Shown here: positions 1-7,791 of the stretch, one piece after another | How the letters are laid out: every line of letters begins with the position of its first letter | How positions within the stretch are numbered: the stretch's first letter is position 1 | Assembly: GCA_023405815.1 (NCBI GenBank) | Contig: JAEXXM010000034.1 | Coordinates: forward strand, 1 to 64,000 | Reading direction: 5' to 3' | DNA length: 64,000 bases | Source of the DNA: Pseudomonadota bacterium | GTDB taxonomy: Bacteria; Pseudomonadota; Alphaproteobacteria; Rhizobiales; Hyphomicrobiaceae | The notes under the pieces: generated by a model | What the model saw: only the letters and a program-made list of their open reading frames with translations | The model's database searches: none | What the model was told of the DNA's origin: nothing | Translations under genes and position numbers: made by a program

Positions 1-479
1 TCGCTGCGGCGGATGCGGGTCGTCGCGCGCATCTGCCGTGCGCCGGTGGCGTCCGGCGGCTGCAGGTCGACGTGCAGGACGATGGGGCGCGTGATGCCCT
101 TGACGGTCATATCGCCGATGAGCTCGTAGCTCGAGGACGACTTGCCACGGATGCTCCGGCTCTTGAAGTGCATCTGCGGGTACTTGGAGACTGAGAAGAA
201 GTCGCTGCCGCGCAGCTCGCCTTCCGACAGAGAATCACTTGCCCTCAGCGTGCGGGTGTCGATCACGACGTCGACGCTGCCCTTCTCGGGCATGGCGTCG
301 TTGACGTCGGCCGTGCCGGTCACTCCAGTGAAGCGCCCTTGACCGGTTGAGAGGGGCAGACTGTAGGCAAAGCGCACCTCGGCCCGCCGGGTGTCGAATA
401 CGTACGGGGCGGCGATGGCCGGACCCGCATAAAGGAATGCGACCAAGAGGCTGGCCGCGAGGTTGCGGAAATACGTCAT
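1..479 (-). CDS. YceI-family exported protein (C-terminus outside window)
   Basis: The reading frame opens with ATG at 479 behind a good Shine-Dalgarno (AGGGGGAAG) and runs off the left edge, so about 159 residues are visible. Residues 1-23 form a signal peptide ending in an Ala-rich cleavage site. The mature part begins with Tyr-Val-Phe-Asp-Thr and carries the YceI pattern of alternating strands: a GRFTGVTG segment, VDVVIDTRTL, an SDFFSVSKYPQMHF segment and a DMTVKGITRP segment. YceI proteins are periplasmic lipocalin-like beta-barrels that bind long isoprenoid or lipid ligands. No ligand can be inferred here. Confidence is good for the family and low for the role. Confidence 0.8.
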   Translation of the reverse strand, partial: MTYFRNLAASLLVAFLYAGPAIAAPYVFDTRRAEVRFAYSLPLSTGQGRFTGVTGTADVNDAMPEKGSVDVVIDTRTLRASDSLSEGELRGSDFFSVSKYPQMHFKSRSIRGKSSSSYELIGDMTVKGITRPIVLHVDLQPPDATGARQMRATTRIRRS

Positions 480-653
480 GCAACTTCCCCCTGGAATGGC
501 GTGGCAATTTTCCAGAGCCCAATCATAGATCATGGGCATTAGCGTGGCTTTCGCGACACACGGCACAGGTAAATGGGCTTGCCCCTTACCGGAGCCATGT
601 ACCCGCCCAATATTGCCTGCAAAATCCGAGGCTGATTTGATGGAGGCCCCATT

Positions 654-986
654 ATGCGAACTGCATCGACCTACGCCGCCGTGCTGCTGGCAGTAACGAC
701 GCTTGCATCACCCGTGCTGGCGTTCGACGTGCAGAACGGGGGCGGCGCCCCGGCGAGCGGATCGGCCAATCTGGCGCCCGATGCTTCGGCTCCTGGCGTG
801 AGCCTCGACATGGATCTCAGGGCGCAGCTCGGCCTGCCTGAGGAGAAGACGAAGTCCTCACTGACGCCGAAATCGGGACTGTCCTTCGGCGGCGGCGTTT
901 TCAGCGGCGCCGCGGTGAATACCAGCACCATGGGCTATGACGAGAGCCCGTGGGTGGCTCCGCGCCGCCCCGCCGGCCGCGACTGA
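654..986 (+). CDS. small exported protein of unknown function
   Basis: A 110-residue protein. Residues 1-24 are a clear signal peptide ending VLAFDVQ. The remainder is low in complexity (Ala, Gly, Ser, Pro) without cysteines, membrane segments or a motif I recognise. The upstream sequence GATTTGATGGAGGCCCC includes a GGAGG ribosome binding site. The composition and signal peptide support a real gene, but I cannot assign a family. A minus-strand frame through the same bases lacks these features. Confidence 0.55.
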   Translation: MRTASTYAAVLLAVTTLASPVLAFDVQNGGGAPASGSANLAPDASAPGVSLDMDLRAQLGLPEEKTKSSLTPKSGLSFGGGVFSGAAVNTSTMGYDESPWVAPRRPAGRD

Positions 987-1145
987 CGTCTTCTCACTCG
1001 ACAGGCTTGATGCTGGCCTCGGTCGTCGACCGGGGCCTTCGTCTTTTCCGGGATTGTCGCTCCGGCCGTCGCAATTGACGGCGCTTGTTTGTTCATCCGG
1101 CTCGGGGAGTATAGAGCCTCCGGGAAGAGCGGGAGATGCAACCAT

Positions 1146-2639
1146 ATGGCGGTAGCGAGCGAGGCCAAGGGTGACGGCTACGTGTGGCGCCGGATCGAGG
1201 CGGCGCTGCTCAACCCGATCCGCGCCTTCCGTCTCCGCTACCTGCCGCTGCTGATGGTCTATTTCGCCTACGGCGCGCTGGGTCTCATCGCCGTCGCGGA
1301 GAGCTTCTGGGTCAAGAAGGCACTGACACTCAGCCCGGCAGAGCTGGCGGCGCTCAATGTCTGGATCACGCTGCCGTGGACCGTGAAGATGGTCTTCGGC
1401 GAGCTTGTCGACAGCGTGCCGATCCTCGGGTCGCAACGCCGCATATACGTCTTCCTCGGAGCCGGGCTCATTGCGGCGGGAATGCTGCTGCTTGCCGGCG
1501 CCGCCGGCGGATGGCTCACATTCGCGAGCCCCGAGAACCTCTACCGGCTGGGGGCATTCATCAGCGTGCTCGGCGTCGTCATCCAGGATGTCGTCGCCGA
1601 TGCGATGAGCACCGAGGTCGTCGATCGCGAGAATCCCGACGGCACGCCGCGAGACAAGGAAGTGGTCGACCGCGAGCTCGGCATGGTGCAGGTGCTGGGG
1701 AGGCTGGCGCTCTCGTTCGGCATATTCTGCGTTGCCGGGCTCTCCGGTTGGATCGCGAGCGTCTACAGCTACGAGACAGTGTTCCTGGCGGGCCTCATCA
1801 TTCCACTCATCTCCATCAGCGGCGCGCTCCTCATCAGCCTGCGGCCGGTGGAGAGGCGCGCCATCGACTGGCGTATCCTGGGCGGTGGCGCGATCTTCGG
1901 GCTGTTCGTGCTGACGCTCGCCGGCGGAGACGTTCCATTCAACCAAGAGATCGTCTTTGTCGTCTCGATGGCGGTCATCTGCGGCATGCTCTGGCGCGTC
2001 GTCAGCCAGCTCGAGCCAGAGACGCAGCGGGCGATCTTCTATGCCGCGCTGATCATCTTCATCTATCGGGCGATGCCGCTTGCGGGGCAGGGCTACACGT
2101 GGTTCGTCATCGACGTGCTCGGCTTCGACGAGGCGTTCCAGGGTACGCTCAATCAGATCGGCGCCGCTCTCGCGCTGCTCGGCATGTGGCTCTTCTCCGA
2201 CGCCATCACGCGGCGACCGGTCGCGCAGGTTCTCCTCTGGCTGACGGTGATCACGAGCATTCTGTCGCTGCCGGCGTTCGGGCTGACGCTCGGCCTCGCC
2301 GACTGGACCGAGCGGGTGTTCGGCTTCGGTGCACGCACGATCGCCATCATCGATACGGCGACCACCTCTCCGTTCGCGCAGCTGAGCATGATCCCGCTGT
2401 TGACGCTGATCGCCATCTACGCGCCTGCGGGACACCGCGCCACCTGGTTCGCGCTGATGGCATCGCTGATGAACATGGCGCTCGTCGCCGGGGCGCTGCA
2501 AACCAAATATTTGAACGAAATTTTTGTCGTCAGCCGCGGCCACTACGAGGCGCTGCCCTATATTGTTGGCATCGCCCTCGTCGCCGGGTTCATGATTCCC
2601 ATCGCGGCAATCCTGATATTCGGGCGCCGCTTGCGGTAG
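1146..2639 (+). CDS. Folate/biopterin-type (FBT/BT1-like) MFS permease
   Basis: A polytopic membrane protein of 497 residues with about 12 hydrophobic segments. The segment LPWTVKMVFGELVDSVPI followed by SQRRIY resembles the loop 2-3 signature of the folate-biopterin transporter branch of the major facilitator superfamily, where PW.KP..G...D and a pair of arginines recur. The start was placed at ATG 1146 because a purine-rich GGGAGA lies nine bases upstream; an ATG at 1089 would add 19 residues of non-membrane sequence with no ribosome site. The substrate cannot be read from the sequence. Folates or pterins are possible, which is notable given the pterin-cofactor genes further on. Confidence 0.65.
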   Translation: MAVASEAKGDGYVWRRIEAALLNPIRAFRLRYLPLLMVYFAYGALGLIAVAESFWVKKALTLSPAELAALNVWITLPWTVKMVFGELVDSVPILGSQRRIYVFLGAGLIAAGMLLLAGAAGGWLTFASPENLYRLGAFISVLGVVIQDVVADAMSTEVVDRENPDGTPRDKEVVDRELGMVQVLGRLALSFGIFCVAGLSGWIASVYSYETVFLAGLIIPLISISGALLISLRPVERRAIDWRILGGGAIFGLFVLTLAGGDVPFNQEIVFVVSMAVICGMLWRVVSQLEPETQRAIFYAALIIFIYRAMPLAGQGYTWFVIDVLGFDEAFQGTLNQIGAALALLGMWLFSDAITRRPVAQVLLWLTVITSILSLPAFGLTLGLADWTERVFGFGARTIAIIDTATTSPFAQLSMIPLLTLIAIYAPAGHRATWFALMASLMNMALVAGALQTKYLNEIFVVSRGHYEALPYIVGIALVAGFMIPIAAILIFGRRLR

Positions 2640-2767
2640 CGACGCCGCGGAACGCTTCTCGTTGATGTGCGTCAATGTCCTGGTGAGGGTTTAGCGTCGA
2701 CAGTGCAGCGACGCGGCGCCCGCAAGCGGCCCGGCCGCCAAAGCACAAATACGGGAGAACTCCGACT

Positions 2768-3217
2768 ATGAAGCCAACGACCACGTGGATCCTGATCGCC
2801 GATGGCGCGCACGCCCGCATTTTCGCCAATCGCGGGCCGGGAAAGGGCATCGAGGCGGTCGAGGGCGGGGTCATAAACGGAGACCACCGCCCCGACAGCG
2901 AGCTGGTGAGAGACAGTGCCGGACGGACGTTCGAATCCGTCGGTGACACGCGCCATGCGATCGCTCCGAAGACCGATCCGCATCGCGAGCTGAAGCGCGA
3001 CTTTGCCAAGCATCTCGCCGAGGTGCTCGACCGTGGCTATGCCGAGAAGGCTTTCGACCGGCTTGTCATCGTGGCGCCGCCCACGGCGCTGGGCGATCTC
3101 AGAGCCGCGCTGACGGCGCAAGTGAAGGCGCATGTCTACGCCGAGCTCGACAAGGACCTCGTCAAGACGCCGACAGTGGAGCTGCCCGAGCACCTCGGGG
3201 CGGTTCTCGCTGTCTAG
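2768..3217 (+). CDS. Host-attachment family protein (PF10116-like, eRF1-like fold)
   Basis: A 149-residue cytoplasmic protein matching the Host_attach family by its N-terminal TTTWILIADGAHARIF segment, the central DPHRELKRDFAKHLAEVLD helix and the LVIVAPPTALGDLR strand-turn. The family was named from an Agrobacterium attachment locus, but the fold is related to release-factor eRF1 domain 1, and a role in attachment is unproven for most members. The gene stands alone with its own ribosome site (GGGAGAACTCCGACT). Length is typical. Confidence 0.8.
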   Translation: MKPTTTWILIADGAHARIFANRGPGKGIEAVEGGVINGDHRPDSELVRDSAGRTFESVGDTRHAIAPKTDPHRELKRDFAKHLAEVLDRGYAEKAFDRLVIVAPPTALGDLRAALTAQVKAHVYAELDKDLVKTPTVELPEHLGAVLAV

Positions 3218-3241
3218 GATCTGAGGCCGCTTTTTGCGACC

Positions 3242-3273
3242 GGTCAGCGGGGCGCCTCGGGGTCTCGCTGACC
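3242..3273 (+). terminator. possible intrinsic terminator after the host-attachment gene
   Basis: An eight-base inverted repeat, GGTCAGCG at 3242-3249 and CGCTGACC at 3266-3273, lies 25 bases after the stop codon with a 16-base loop and no U-tract. It could be a weak terminator or a chance palindrome. Confidence 0.3.
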
Positions 3274-3324
3274 CGAGCCAAATGGTGCTTGAGCGTTGGC
3301 CCCAAGGCCGTTACGGTCTGCAGC

Positions 3325-3687
3325 ATGGGACGGGGAGTGCATAAGTATCGCGTTGTCGGGGCGGCGTTGGCGCTGCTCGGCGTGGTGCTTTACGCTCTTC
3401 TCCTCCCTGGGCACCTCACCTCGCAGTTCAGCAGCCAGCTCAATCGCGCCGACATCATCGCGGGCGCGATGTGCTCGAGCGATGGATCCTCGCCGGCGAT
3501 GCCGGCATCGAGCTGTCCGATCTGCAAGGGTCTTGCCTCATTCCAGTTGGCGCTCACGCCACCGGAAATCGCCGTGCTGCCCGTCCTGCCGCATGCGGTG
3601 GCAGCGCGCGCGTCTCTGCGGGACGATGTTGCCGAACTCGTCCTGCCACGCCCGAACAGTCGCGGCCCACCTCTCCTCAACGTCTGA
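3325..3687 (+). CDS. DUF2946-like small exported/membrane protein
   Basis: A 120-residue protein with an N-terminal hydrophobic segment (VVGAALALLGVVLYALLLPG) and then two cysteine clusters, MCSS and the CPICKG motif near residue 68. CPxC after a single membrane helix is characteristic of DUF2946/DUF2946-like proteins, which commonly sit beside TonB receptors or copper genes. An in-frame TTG at 3289 is an alternative start; ATG 3325 was chosen because it precedes the membrane helix directly. It is the first gene of the presumed copper operon with the TonB receptor and the YcnI-PCuAC protein. Metal binding by the cysteines is inference. Confidence 0.6.
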   Translation: MGRGVHKYRVVGAALALLGVVLYALLLPGHLTSQFSSQLNRADIIAGAMCSSDGSSPAMPASSCPICKGLASFQLALTPPEIAVLPVLPHAVAARASLRDDVAELVLPRPNSRGPPLLNV

Positions 3688-3822
3688 CGGCAACTCGCCA
3701 GAGCCAGGCCTGCCCGATGTTTGGCAGGCGCGGCTAGGGCGCCGTGTATTTGCGTAACAACATCGTCGTGCGCGCTCGCGTGCGTCGGTGTGCCCGCGTA
3801 GCGTTTGTTGGAGTTGAGTACC

Positions 3823-6066
3823 GTGTACCTGAGTATGGAGGCGCCGCTGCTTTGCGCGGCTACCGTTATCATTGTCGAGCTCGTGGCGCCGATTGGTGCG
3901 TTGGCTCAGGAGTCAAAGCCTGCGACGACGCCGCTGCCGCCCGTCGTGGTGGAGCAGAGTGCGCTTCCGACGAAGCCGAAGACCGCGAAGAAAAGCGCGA
4001 AAGTCAAGTCGAGCCAACCTTCTGTCGCGGGGTCATCCGCGCCGGCCAATTCGGCGACCTCGCAAGGCGTGGGGACGACTGTCCGCTCGGGCAGCCTGTC
4101 GGTGCCGAACACGGCCGAGGCGCGCTTGGAGATGAACCAAATCCCGGGCGGAGTCGAGCTGGTTCCGGACACGGCCTACAAGGCTTCTACGCCGGCGAGC
4201 ACGATCAAGGACGTGCTCGACTATGTGCCGGGCGTTTTCGTGCAGCCGAAGTGGGGCGATGACACGCGATTGTCCATCCGCGGCTCGGGGCTGTCGCGCA
4301 ACTTCCACCTGCGCAGCATCCAGCTGTTCATGGACGGCATCCCGATCAACACGGCGGATGGGTACGGCGACTTCCAGGAGATCGACCCCACGGCCTACCG
4401 CTATGTCGAGGTCTATAAGGGTGCCAACGCGCTGCGGTTCGGTGCCAACTCGCTCGGAGGCGCGATCAACTTCGTGATGCCGACCGGCTATGACGCGGAT
4501 GCATTCGGCATGCGTGTCGATGCCGGCAGCTTCGGGTTCCACAAGCTGGCGGTGAGCTCCGGCGGCGTCTCTGGGCCGGCGGACTATTTCATCACCGGGA
4601 CGTGGCAGGAGAGCGATGGCTTTCGCGACCATTCGTGGGGCGAGAGCGTGCGCGGCAGCATGAATGTCGGCTATCGGCTGTCCGAGGATGCGGAGACGCG
4701 CTTCTACATCAACGCCAACTGGGTGCGCCAACGCATTCCGGGTGCGGTGACGAAGCAAAGCGCGCTCTCCTCGCCGGAGACGGCGGCAACGGGAAACATC
4801 ACGTTCGACCAGCAGCGCAACATCGATACGGTGCGGATTGCCAACAAGACGACATTGCGTATTGCACCCGGCACGCTGGTCGAGTTCGGCGCCTTTGGCG
4901 TCGACCGGCACCTGATGCATCCGATCTTCCAGTGGCTCGACTATCAGTATAGGGACTATGGTGCTTTCGCGCGCATCGAGGACGAGAGCCGTATCGGAGG
5001 CATGCGCAATCGCTTCGTCGGAGGCATCAACCTCCACAACGGCACCATCGACAACAAGCAGTACCAGAACCTAGCCGGCGCTCGGAAAGGACCGCTCTTG
5101 TCCAGCTCCGAAGACGACTCCGAGAACATGTCGGCTTATGCGGAGAACTCGCTGTACATCCTGCGGGATGCTGCGCTCGTCGGAGGCATTCAATATCTGC
5201 ATGCTACGAGAGATCGACGCGACCGTTTCCTCACCGAGGCCGATGCAAAGCCCGATGACTCCGGGCGCACGAAGTTCAACCTGTGGAGCCCGAAGGTCGG
5301 CCTATTGTGGGACGTGACGCGCAACGCACAGGTGTTTGCAAACGTCTCGCGCTCTGCGGAGGCGCCGAGCTTCGGCGAGAGCTCCGCTGCCGCTCAGCAG
5401 ATCACGTTCTCCGACATCAAGGCGCAGAGAGCGACGACCTATGAAATCGGTACGCGCGGTCGAACGGCCGACTATGCCTGGGACCTTGCGCTCTACCGGG
5501 CAAATATCGACGACGAGCTGCTTTGCTTCACTTCGGTCAGCACGGGAAGTAGTGCGTGCCAGGTGGCGAACGCGGACAAGACGATCCACCAGGGCGTGGA
5601 GTTGGGCTTCGGCTTCGCTATCGCCCGCGCTCTCTTCGCCAAGGGGCGCAAGACCGACGAGCTGTGGCTCAACTCGGCCTACACCTACAACGACTTCCGC
5701 TACGACAACGACGCAGAGTGGGGGAACAACGACCTCCCCGGCGCGCCGCGTCACTTCCTGCGCTCGGAGCTGCTCTACAAGCATCCTTCGGGCGTCTATG
5801 CAGGGCCGCACGTCGAGTGGGTGCCAGAAGCCTATTACGTCGACAGCGCGAACACCTTCAAGACCTCCTCGTATGCGATCTGGGGCGCCAAGATCGGCTT
5901 CGACAACGGTGGCCCGATCAGCGCGTACGTCGAAGGTCGGAACCTGTCAGACAAGAGCTACATCGCCAGCGCCAGCACCTCGGCCGACCTTGGCGGCAAA
6001 GACGCAACCGTGTTCGAGCCGGGTAACGGCCGCGCGTTCTATGCAGGGGTGCAATACAAGTGGTGA
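3823..6066 (+). CDS. TonB-dependent outer-membrane receptor, probably for copper
   Basis: A protein of about 747 residues. It has a signal peptide ending near APIGALAQES, a Pro/Lys-rich spacer, a plug domain (TIKDVLDYVPGVFVQ, then DTRLSIRGSGL and GIPINTADGYGDFQEIDP), and a long C-terminal beta-barrel ending in the aromatic residues YKW, as outer-membrane proteins do. GTG 3823 has GGAG nine bases upstream; TTG 3805 and ATG 3835 are alternatives. The receptor lies between a DUF2946 protein and a YcnI-PCuAC fusion, both associated with copper, so copper import (OprC/NosA-like role) is the best guess. A siderophore or lanthanide-complex ligand remains possible. Confidence 0.85.
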   Translation: MYLSMEAPLLCAATVIIVELVAPIGALAQESKPATTPLPPVVVEQSALPTKPKTAKKSAKVKSSQPSVAGSSAPANSATSQGVGTTVRSGSLSVPNTAEARLEMNQIPGGVELVPDTAYKASTPASTIKDVLDYVPGVFVQPKWGDDTRLSIRGSGLSRNFHLRSIQLFMDGIPINTADGYGDFQEIDPTAYRYVEVYKGANALRFGANSLGGAINFVMPTGYDADAFGMRVDAGSFGFHKLAVSSGGVSGPADYFITGTWQESDGFRDHSWGESVRGSMNVGYRLSEDAETRFYINANWVRQRIPGAVTKQSALSSPETAATGNITFDQQRNIDTVRIANKTTLRIAPGTLVEFGAFGVDRHLMHPIFQWLDYQYRDYGAFARIEDESRIGGMRNRFVGGINLHNGTIDNKQYQNLAGARKGPLLSSSEDDSENMSAYAENSLYILRDAALVGGIQYLHATRDRRDRFLTEADAKPDDSGRTKFNLWSPKVGLLWDVTRNAQVFANVSRSAEAPSFGESSAAAQQITFSDIKAQRATTYEIGTRGRTADYAWDLALYRANIDDELLCFTSVSTGSSACQVANADKTIHQGVELGFGFAIARALFAKGRKTDELWLNSAYTYNDFRYDNDAEWGNNDLPGAPRHFLRSELLYKHPSGVYAGPHVEWVPEAYYVDSANTFKTSSYAIWGAKIGFDNGGPISAYVEGRNLSDKSYIASASTSADLGGKDATVFEPGNGRAFYAGVQYKW

Positions 6067-6185
6067 CCAACCGGGATTTAATCATGACAAGGAAATCAGC
6101 GCAGCGCAGTGCGGCGACTTCAGATAGTGAGGCGGTGTCGGGCGTAAGCCGAGTCTGCCTGGGGCAGGGCAAATTGGAGGAAAGA

Positions 6186-7160
6186 ATGAAACGCATCAGC
6201 GTGGGAGCGATCGCAGCGGTGCTCATTGCCGCGCTTTCTTCCGCAGCCGCGGCGCACGTCTCGCTGGAGATCAAGGAAGCGAAGCTGGGCGCCAGCTACA
6301 AGGCGGTGTTCAACGTGCCGCACGGGTGCGAGGGATCGCCGACGACAGAGGTGAGCGTCGAAATCCCCGAAGGGGTGATCGCCGTGAAGCCGATGCCGAA
6401 GCCGGGTTGGAAGCTGTCTCTGCAGAAGGGAGCCTATGCGCGCTCCTACGACTTCTATCACGGCGCGAAGAAGAGCGAGGGCATCAAGAGAGTGACGTGG
6501 AGCGGCGGAGAGCTGCCGGACGAGTACTTCGACCAGTTCGTGCTCTCGACATATATCGCGGGCGAGCTGCCGGCCGGCAGGCTGGTATTCCCGGTGACAC
6601 AGAAGTGCTCGAAGGGCGAACTGCAATGGCGTGAGGTTGCCGGCCCCGGTGTCGATGCGCACAGTCTCGACTATCCGGCGCCGCAGCTGCTTCTGGTGGC
6701 CGGCGATGCGGGTGAGCATCACCATCATCACAGCCAGACGAGCGGCGGTACTCCGAGCATAGGCTTGTCGGCGCCATGGACGCGGCCGGCGAGCGCGGGC
6801 GGAATGGGTGTCGGCTACGTGAAGATCACCAATGATGGCTCCGAGCCGGATACTCTTCTGGGCGCCTCCTCCGATGTTGCCGAGCGCGTCGAGCTGCACG
6901 AGACAACGATCAGCGACGACGGGGTCGCCAGCATGAAGCCTGTCTCGTCTGTCGAGGTCGCACCGGGAAAAAGCATCGAGCTGAAGCCGGGCGGGCTGCA
7001 CTTGATGCTGATCGGGCTCAAGGAGGCCATCAAAGAGGGCGGCAGCGTGAAGGCGAAGCTCAACTTCAAGAAGGCTGGTGCCGTCGATGTCGAGTTTACC
7101 GCGAAGACTGCGGCGCCCGCGGCTGACGGCGGCCACGAGCACATGCACCACCAGCACTAG
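6186..7160 (+). CDS. YcnI (DUF1775) - PCuAC (DUF461) fusion, periplasmic copper chaperone
   Basis: A 324-residue exported protein started at ATG 6186 behind GGAGGAAAG. After the signal peptide the mature N-terminus begins with His-Val (AAAHVSLE), the histidine that binds copper in YcnI/DUF1775 proteins, and the first domain runs to about residue 170 (VPHGCEGSPT, then VTWSGG). A linker with five consecutive histidines (178-182) leads to a PCuAC domain (residues about 190-305). That domain carries the His...Met...His-x-Met ligand set: ELHETT, then a Met 11 residues on, then GLHLML. The C-terminus is again His/Met-rich (HEHMHHQH). PCuAC delivers Cu(I) to cytochrome oxidase. It is the last gene of the copper operon. 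Confidence 0.9.
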   Translation: MKRISVGAIAAVLIAALSSAAAAHVSLEIKEAKLGASYKAVFNVPHGCEGSPTTEVSVEIPEGVIAVKPMPKPGWKLSLQKGAYARSYDFYHGAKKSEGIKRVTWSGGELPDEYFDQFVLSTYIAGELPAGRLVFPVTQKCSKGELQWREVAGPGVDAHSLDYPAPQLLLVAGDAGEHHHHHSQTSGGTPSIGLSAPWTRPASAGGMGVGYVKITNDGSEPDTLLGASSDVAERVELHETTISDDGVASMKPVSSVEVAPGKSIELKPGGLHLMLIGLKEAIKEGGSVKAKLNFKKAGAVDVEFTAKTAAPAADGGHEHMHHQH

Positions 7161-7176
7161 ACATGACCCGACGCTC

Positions 7177-7207
7177 GACGTCTGCGGCGGAAATGCGCCG
7201 CGGCGTC
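7177..7207. terminator. hairpin between convergent copper operon and uspA
   Basis: GCGGCG (7184-7189) pairs with CGCCGC (7196-7201) around a six-base loop, extended by an outer GACG/CGTC pair. It lies exactly between two convergent genes and overlaps the uspA stop codon, so it may stop transcription from either side. There is no U-run. Confidence 0.4.
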
Positions 7208-7643
7208 AGCGGGCGATGAGCAGCGGAACCGTCGTGTGCGTCAGGACGCGGGTCGCCTGACTGCCGAGCACGAACTTCGCCAGGCCGCGACGACCGTGCG
7301 AGGACATGACGATCAGGTCGCAGTCGCGTGCCTTCGCCTCCTCGACGATGCCTTCGGCGGGGTACTGATCCTTGACGTGGACCGCCTCGCAGGTGATGCC
7401 GAGGCCGGCGGCGATCTTCTGCACCGCTTCAAGGATCGTCGCCGCATTGGCCGCAGAGGCTTTCTCGTACTCCTCGACCGGGAAGGCGACGGCCCATTCG
7501 CCGGAGACGGCGGCGGTCCAAGGCTCGGTCACGGTGACGACGGTCACCTTCGACTGCATCAGCTTGGCGATCTGCAGACCCTGCTCGACGGCTCGCTGGC
7601 CAAGCTCCGATCCGTCGGTGGCGATCAGGATGTGCTTATACAT
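7206..7643 (-). CDS. Universal stress protein, UspA family
   Basis: A 145-residue single-domain Usp protein. It opens with YKHILIATDGSELGQRAVEQ (the conserved ATDGS strand-turn) and has the ATP-binding pattern near the end, SSHGRRGLAKFVLGSQATRVL, matching G2xG9G(S/T). ATG 7643 is preceded by GGAG at a seven-base gap; a longer frame from 7685 lacks a ribosome site. The gene is divergent from the phosphatase-like gene at 7792, and a palindrome at 7743-7756 about 100 bases upstream looks like an FNR/CRP-family operator. Such control would fit a stress or low-oxygen role. Confidence 0.9.
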   Translation of the reverse strand: MYKHILIATDGSELGQRAVEQGLQIAKLMQSKVTVVTVTEPWTAAVSGEWAVAFPVEEYEKASAANAATILEAVQKIAAGLGITCEAVHVKDQYPAEGIVEEAKARDCDLIVMSSHGRRGLAKFVLGSQATRVLTHTTVPLLIAR

Positions 7644-7742
7644 GTCGTCACTCCATTGCGCCCTGCGCGCAGCGATGATGGACACAATCTCTTAACCGAT
7701 TGCGATCCTTCGCGCATGGTCCCATTCCCGCTGGGCGCGGCT

Positions 7743-7756
7743 TTGACACCTGTCAA
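7743..7756. promoter_or_regulatory. candidate FNR/CRP-family operator
   Basis: TTGACACCTGTCAA is a perfect 14-base inverted repeat with the half-site spacing of FNR/ANR/FixK boxes (TTGAC-N4-GTCAA). It lies in the divergent intergenic region between uspA and the phosphatase-like gene, 36 bases before the plus-strand ATG at 7792 and 100 bases before uspA. The first half could also serve as a -35 element for the plus-strand gene. Confidence 0.45.
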
Positions 7757-7791
7757 ATGACAGCGCCGATATGCGCGTGATATGGCGCACT

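Noticed and set aside
858..2675. 605-codon open frame on minus and 493-codon frame on plus across the permease gene
   Set aside because: Both are very rich in Arg, Asp, Glu or His and follow the codon pattern of the FBT permease in other frames. Only the 1146 frame gives membrane segments and a family resemblance.
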